Positions 60,367-64,000 of a DNA stretch of 64,000 nt are shown here, piece by piece. The notes below the pieces were generated by a model that saw only the letters and a list, made by a program, of their open reading frames with translations, had not been told where the DNA came from and ran no database searches. The DNA lies in contig JAEUKB010000022.1 of the NCBI GenBank assembly GCA_016794365.1, positions 62,001-126,000 on the forward strand, given 5' to 3'. This DNA is from Myxococcales bacterium. Lineage in GTDB: Bacteria; Myxococcota_A; Polyangia; Palsa-1104; JAEUJZ01. A program made the position numbers and the translations under genes. Every line of letters starts with the position of its first letter. The stretch's first letter is position 1.

Positions 60367-60443
60367 GCGTTGGGAGTGCGTTGGGAGTGCGTTAGGAGTA
60401 CGTTGGGAGTGCGTTGGGAGTGCGTTGGGAGTGCGTTGGGAGT
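60367..60443. repeat. 11-bp tandem repeat, seven units
   Basis: Seven units of GCGTTGGGAGT (two with single changes) fill the gap between convergent genes at 60332 and 60452. The 11-bp period is close to one helical turn, so one side of the helix shows the same bases. Confidence 0.95.
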
Positions 60444-60451
60444 GCTTCGGT

Positions 60452-61786
60452 TTAGTACATAAAGGCCGCACCAAAGCTGATGCGATCGTTTCCGCCCGTG
60501 CCATCGTTTCCTTTGAGCGTCCGACGGTAATCAAACTTAAACGCCAGCTCGAGGATCGGACGATAGCTCAGTCCTGCGGTGAAGAACTGTAGCGCTTCAC
60601 TGTTTCCTGGATCGGTCACTTCAGCCACCACCGCGCGCGTGTCTACATACTCGTAGCGACCAAACAGGATGAGCTGCTGCGTCGTATTCTGGATGGGATA
60701 CAGGACGTTGTAGCCTGCTTCTCCGTAGAAGCCTTGACCTTGCGAACCAATCGCAGAGGCCGTCGGTGTGCTCTGCCGGATCACTTGCGTGATGCGATCC
60801 GCTCCTTGAATGAAGGTTCGTGCGTACTGTGCGCGCAGCATCATTCCGTAGCGCTGAAAGCGTGCGTCGGCTTCGACGATTCCCAACCGGACTCCGTCCA
60901 GGTTCTGATCCTTCTGGTTGGCCGATCCGTAGTAGAAGCTTCCGGCGATATCAAAGCCCAAGATGCGGCTGTAGTTGATGCGTCCGGTCACCGCTGCATT
61001 CTGGGTGTTCACCACAAAGCCACGCGACAGACCCGGACTGATTCCCTGATCTGCAGAGAACTTCGATCCATCGGCTCCGGTCACTACATACACTTGATAG
61101 CGCAGGCCATCGACGATGGTTCCGAACACTCCGGCTCCGAACTCGCGCCAGGTGGTGGGAATGATGATCTGATCCATCGTCGGACGATCCACGCTGTGGA
61201 ACACCGGCGGCTCGTGATACAGGTTCACGATGCTAAGCGGCAGCAGCACCAGTCCGACCCGGAATCCGATCGGCACTTTGCGAAACGGCTGAAGCTCAAG
61301 GTAGGACTGCTCGATCTCAAAGCGGCTGACGTTTTCGACTTCCAGCTCGGAATAGACAGAGGCCCAGTCCGTGAAGTGATGACCGAAGAACAGAACGATC
61401 CGACGCAGCGTAAACTGGGTATCGTTCTTGAGCATGACCAGGTGCGTTTCTCCGTACGCTCCGATCGGAATGCGTCGTCCTGATCCCAGATCGGTGGAAA
61501 ACGCTTGGCCAGTGGCCATCGTAGGATCGTAGTCGCGTGGGAGTGCTGGTTTGCTCGGTGCAGCGCTGGGATTTGCGGGCTCTGAAGGCTCTTCCGCAGG
61601 CAGTGAGATGACCGGACCCACTGACTTGCCATCTGCTTGCACAGCAACGGTGGAAGGAGTCTGTTCGGTGGTCTGTTGCGCGGTCTGTTGCGCGGTCTGT
61701 TGCGCGGTCTGTTGCGTGGTCTGTTGCGCGGCTGCTGATCCAGACAGAATCGTCAGCAGCCCAAAGGACAGAAGGAAGGTTCTCAT
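60452..61786 (-). CDS. Phosphate-selective porin OprO/OprP-like outer-membrane protein
   Basis: The 444-residue product has a signal peptide ending in AAAQ. A short Gln/Thr repeat segment and a Pro/Ala/Glu linker precede a long beta-barrel with short amphipathic strands (EVENVSRFEIEQSYLEL, INYSRILGFDIAGSFYYGSA, FKFDYRRTLKG). It matches the OprO/OprP-type porin family; specificity cannot be read. Its ATG overlaps the upstream lipoprotein stop (ATGA). Together with the heme genes upstream it forms an operon. Confidence 0.8.
   Translation of the reverse strand: MRTFLLSFGLLTILSGSAAAQQTTQQTAQQTAQQTAQQTTEQTPSTVAVQADGKSVGPVISLPAEEPSEPANPSAAPSKPALPRDYDPTMATGQAFSTDLGSGRRIPIGAYGETHLVMLKNDTQFTLRRIVLFFGHHFTDWASVYSELEVENVSRFEIEQSYLELQPFRKVPIGFRVGLVLLPLSIVNLYHEPPVFHSVDRPTMDQIIIPTTWREFGAGVFGTIVDGLRYQVYVVTGADGSKFSADQGISPGLSRGFVVNTQNAAVTGRINYSRILGFDIAGSFYYGSANQKDQNLDGVRLGIVEADARFQRYGMMLRAQYARTFIQGADRITQVIRQSTPTASAIGSQGQGFYGEAGYNVLYPIQNTTQQLILFGRYEYVDTRAVVAEVTDPGNSEALQFFTAGLSYRPILELAFKFDYRRTLKGNDGTGGNDRISFGAAFMY
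61661..61732. repeat. 12-bp in-frame repeat encoding QQTA
   Basis: Six 12-bp units (CTGTTGCGCGGT and variants) at the start of the porin gene encode repeated AQQT/TQQT. Confidence 0.92.
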
Positions 61787-62334
61787 TGGTTTCCTGGTGC
61801 CAGGACCGATGCGATGATGTGATCTTGACGCTCGGTTCCAGCAAGTCCATGACAGCGATTGCAAGTGACTCCGGTTCCGGCCGTATCGGCGTAGCCGTGT
61901 CCCGGTGCGCTACCGTCGGATTCCAGATCCGCAGGGTTGGTTCCGCGCGTAACGATCACCGGAACTCCGCTCGTGCTGAACTTGAGCGTGAAGAACTCCC
62001 AGTCTTTGGCACCACCGAGGTTGTATTCGCCACCGCGCTTGGCCATGGCGAACATCTCCCACTCTAGCTTGCTGGTTCCAAACTCTACGGTCTTCACAAG
62101 GATCGATCCAACGGGATAGGTCGTCGATCCTTTGGGAGCAGGTTTGTTGATGAATCCGTGACGTCCGCCGGTTGGATGGCCGTCGAGGGGACCGTCTCCT
62201 AAAAAGAACTTGGGCCAGCTCTCAAACGACGCAAAGTCGCTCTGGAGCGCGATGAAGACAGCGCCCGGCTCGCCTTCCGTACATCCGGCTGCAAGCGCGG
62301 CACAGAGCAGCAGGCAAGTAGATCGTAGAGTCAT
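61783..62334 (-). CDS. Small heme-binding lipoprotein (CXXCH)
   Basis: The 183-residue product has a lipoprotein signal (LAAGC) and one heme motif CNRCHG near the C-terminus. It is probably a periplasmic cytochrome c-type carrier or sensor. It overlaps the imelysin gene upstream by 4 bp (ATGA) and the porin gene downstream by 4 bp, so it is translationally coupled to both. Confidence 0.78.
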   Translation of the reverse strand: MTLRSTCLLLCAALAAGCTEGEPGAVFIALQSDFASFESWPKFFLGDGPLDGHPTGGRHGFINKPAPKGSTTYPVGSILVKTVEFGTSKLEWEMFAMAKRGGEYNLGGAKDWEFFTLKFSTSGVPVIVTRGTNPADLESDGSAPGHGYADTAGTGVTCNRCHGLAGTERQDHIIASVLAPGNQ

Positions 62335-63374
62335 TGTGGTAGCTGCGGAATTCCTAGCAGATCCGCACTCTGGGTCATGACGTTGACAAGCGATCCCGCA
62401 TGCTCGGGATCGGCTTCTTGCTTCACAAGCTGATAGAGCTGACCAAACGGAGTCGCGAGATCCGAGCTGGACGGATTGGTCGAGCTCCACGTCGCTGGAA
62501 CCTGCGGAATCGCATCCCCAGAGATGCTCTGATACTTGCTTTGAAGACGCGCAAAGCCCGCTTGGATCTTGGACTCTTGCTCACGGCCTCCCTGCGCGAT
62601 CAGCCAAGGACGGAAGGCGTTAAAAGTTGCGATTCCGGCGTCTACGTTGGCGCGCATATCAGCAAGCGTATACTGCGCATAGCGCGACTCTTCTTCGCCG
62701 CTCGCGGCCTTGTTGGCCTTTTCGACTTGCTCGTTCATCGATCCGATGACGCCTCGGTACGCTGCGGCTGTATCCAGCGCAAGTGGCCCAAAGTCGGTGC
62801 GCATCCGCTCGATGTCTGCCACGAGGCGCGTACACAGCTTCTGTTTGAAGTCACGCGCTTCCTGTTCGGTCTTTGGGAATGCTGCTTCTTTGTATCCGGG
62901 CAGTCCCATCTCGAACGTCTTGACGTGCGAAGGAATCGAATCCGACCACAGGATTCGCTCGATCGCGTGGACTCCGGTGACGCCCTGATCATCGAACAGA
63001 TAGTTGTCCGGTGAGGTCGAGATAAAGCCGTCATAGCGCTCATCGGTCGAGACATCGATGTCAGGAAACAGGACCGCAATCGCGCCTTCAATGTGTTCGT
63101 ACGCGATGCGCGCGCGCTTCCAGTCCGCTTTCATCTTGGCCACTTGGGCTGCATCGGACTGCGCGTTCCATCCGTTTGCATCGGGCGCTGGCGCATCACT
63201 TTGGATCGCCTGTGCAGCCGCGAGCAGCTCATCCATGTTGGTCTGGATGTACGCCTTGACATCGACGAGCGCTTGCTCTTGCGGAGACAGGTTCTGCGCG
63301 CAGCCAGCAAGTGAAACAGAGAGAGAAACAGAGAGCGACAAGAGCGAAACAGAGAGCTTACAAGAGCGCTTCAT
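62331..63374 (-). CDS. Imelysin-family (EfeO-like) lipoprotein
   Basis: The 347-residue product has a lipoprotein signal (SLAGC) and an imelysin-like helical domain with the GVHAIERILW block (the conserved G-x-H-x-x-E motif). Imelysin proteins take part in iron uptake or binding at the cell surface. The gene is 33 bp downstream of a di-heme oxidoreductase gene and overlaps the next gene by 4 bp. Confidence 0.87.
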   Translation of the reverse strand: MKRSCKLSVSLLSLSVSLSVSLAGCAQNLSPQEQALVDVKAYIQTNMDELLAAAQAIQSDAPAPDANGWNAQSDAAQVAKMKADWKRARIAYEHIEGAIAVLFPDIDVSTDERYDGFISTSPDNYLFDDQGVTGVHAIERILWSDSIPSHVKTFEMGLPGYKEAAFPKTEQEARDFKQKLCTRLVADIERMRTDFGPLALDTAAAYRGVIGSMNEQVEKANKAASGEEESRYAQYTLADMRANVDAGIATFNAFRPWLIAQGGREQESKIQAGFARLQSKYQSISGDAIPQVPATWSSTNPSSSDLATPFGQLYQLVKQEADPEHAGSLVNVMTQSADLLGIPQLPQ

Positions 63375-63407
63375 GGTGGGTGATTCCTTTTGTGTGTATC
63401 GCGCGCT

Positions 63408-64000
63408 CTACAGCGATCCGACATACTTCAGCAGCAGCTGTTTGTCGTCGGGCGTAAGCGCTTGATACTTTTCTACGGAGCCGCGTGCTTCCGACCCGGT
63501 TCCGTTGTGCTTCAAGATGGCTTCTTCAATCGTCTTGGCGCGGCCATCGTGTAGATAGTTTTGGAAAAAGCGCAGGCCAATGAGCGGAGCCGTACGCCAC
63601 TGTCGAGAGCTTGCTTTTCCGTCGGTCAGTCCGTCCGCAAGCTCGGTTCCCATGTCATGCAGGAGTAGGTCGGTAAACACCGGAGCATTCACTGCGGCAA
63701 GCTGCGCAATCGGATAGTCCGCGCGTGTCTTGAGCGAAGGAACGTGACACGCACTGCACTGCGCTGCTTCAAACAGTGCAACGGCCTGTTCTTGTGGTGC
63801 TTCCCGCTTGGGAATCGCGAGCAGACGCATGTACTCTGCCAGCAAATTGATCGTATCAATCGTCAGATCCACGCCTGGCTTTTTGTCATCGGTCAGCCCA
63901 TCTGGATTGGCCAGCTCGGTGGGTCGCAGCGGAGACGTCATGCTCATGTCTCCTTGTGCTGCATCGGCTGAAAACTCGTCGAGCGTTGCGATCCGGGCTT
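63408..64000 (-). CDS. Di-heme oxidoreductase family cytochrome (5' end outside window)
   Basis: The frame is open to the window edge, so the N-terminus is missing; 197 codons are visible. The visible part has CSACHVPSL (heme motif) and LHDMGTELADG, RTAPLIGLRFFQNYLHDGRA and EEAILKHNGTGSEA, typical of the C-terminal half of di-heme oxidoreductase (DHOR, DUF1111-like) proteins. These commonly accompany imelysin genes, as here. It should be a periplasmic electron-transfer enzyme. Confidence 0.87.
   Translation of the reverse strand, partial: ARIATLDEFSADAAQGDMSMTSPLRPTELANPDGLTDDKKPGVDLTIDTINLLAEYMRLLAIPKREAPQEQAVALFEAAQCSACHVPSLKTRADYPIAQLAAVNAPVFTDLLLHDMGTELADGLTDGKASSRQWRTAPLIGLRFFQNYLHDGRAKTIEEAILKHNGTGSEARGSVEKYQALTPDDKQLLLKYVGSL

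Overview
The window is dense, high-GC bacterial DNA that most resembles a Myxococcota genome, probably class Polyangia. This is an inference from gene content. There are several Hanks-type kinase and pseudokinase genes, many lipoproteins (one with a D-M/P-D-L-rich leader), an AgmX/PglI C-terminal domain protein, a DUF507 protein, a YXWGXW-type repeat protein and a LIC_10091-like secreted protein. About 58 protein genes and two tRNAs (Lys-CUU, Leu-UAG) can be supported. Genes at both ends run off the window: a glutamine-dependent NAD+ synthase on the left and a di-heme oxidoreductase on the right.

Region by region. 0-20 kb is mainly housekeeping and envelope genes: NAD+ synthase, PspA, a SurA-like/DsbA fusion, a peroxiredoxin-infA-DUF507 cluster, an M61-like peptidase, an Smr protein, a Ser/Thr kinase with a second degenerate kinase lobe, an adenylate cyclase, two tRNAs, a heme-motif lipoprotein, RtcA and an epimerase. 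20-25 kb holds a PhoB/PhoR-like two-component pair and a large heme-motif, cysteine-rich lipoprotein. 25.3-26.05 kb is a gene-free stretch made of two different tandem arrays: seven 43-bp units, then twelve 22-bp units that share GTGAGAGA. 26.7-28.4 kb is a two-gene AAA ATPase plus TOPRIM-like module of locally lower GC, a candidate anti-phage system. 28-41 kb is very GC-rich: a UbiB kinase, an EVE/P-type ATPase/VWA operon, a small cytochrome c, a Baeyer-Villiger-type monooxygenase with its PF10118 partner, and an inositol-phosphatase. 41-51 kb holds two pseudokinase-like membrane proteins, a FadL-like porin and a four-gene operon of a pseudokinase with secreted proteins. 52-64 kb has lower GC: the AgmX/PglI protein, a secreted esterase, a five-gene operon around a CHAT (caspase-like) protease with two small membrane proteins and an AmpG-like transporter, and an operon of di-heme cytochrome, imelysin, heme lipoprotein and porin that is probably for iron or redox handling.

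The two loci that most deserve follow-up as possible undescribed systems are the ATPase/TOPRIM pair beside the twin repeat arrays (25.4-28.4 kb) and the CHAT-protease operon (55.4-60.3 kb). Short in-frame and intergenic tandem repeats are unusually common (6, 11, 12, 18, 22, 33 and 43 bp units).
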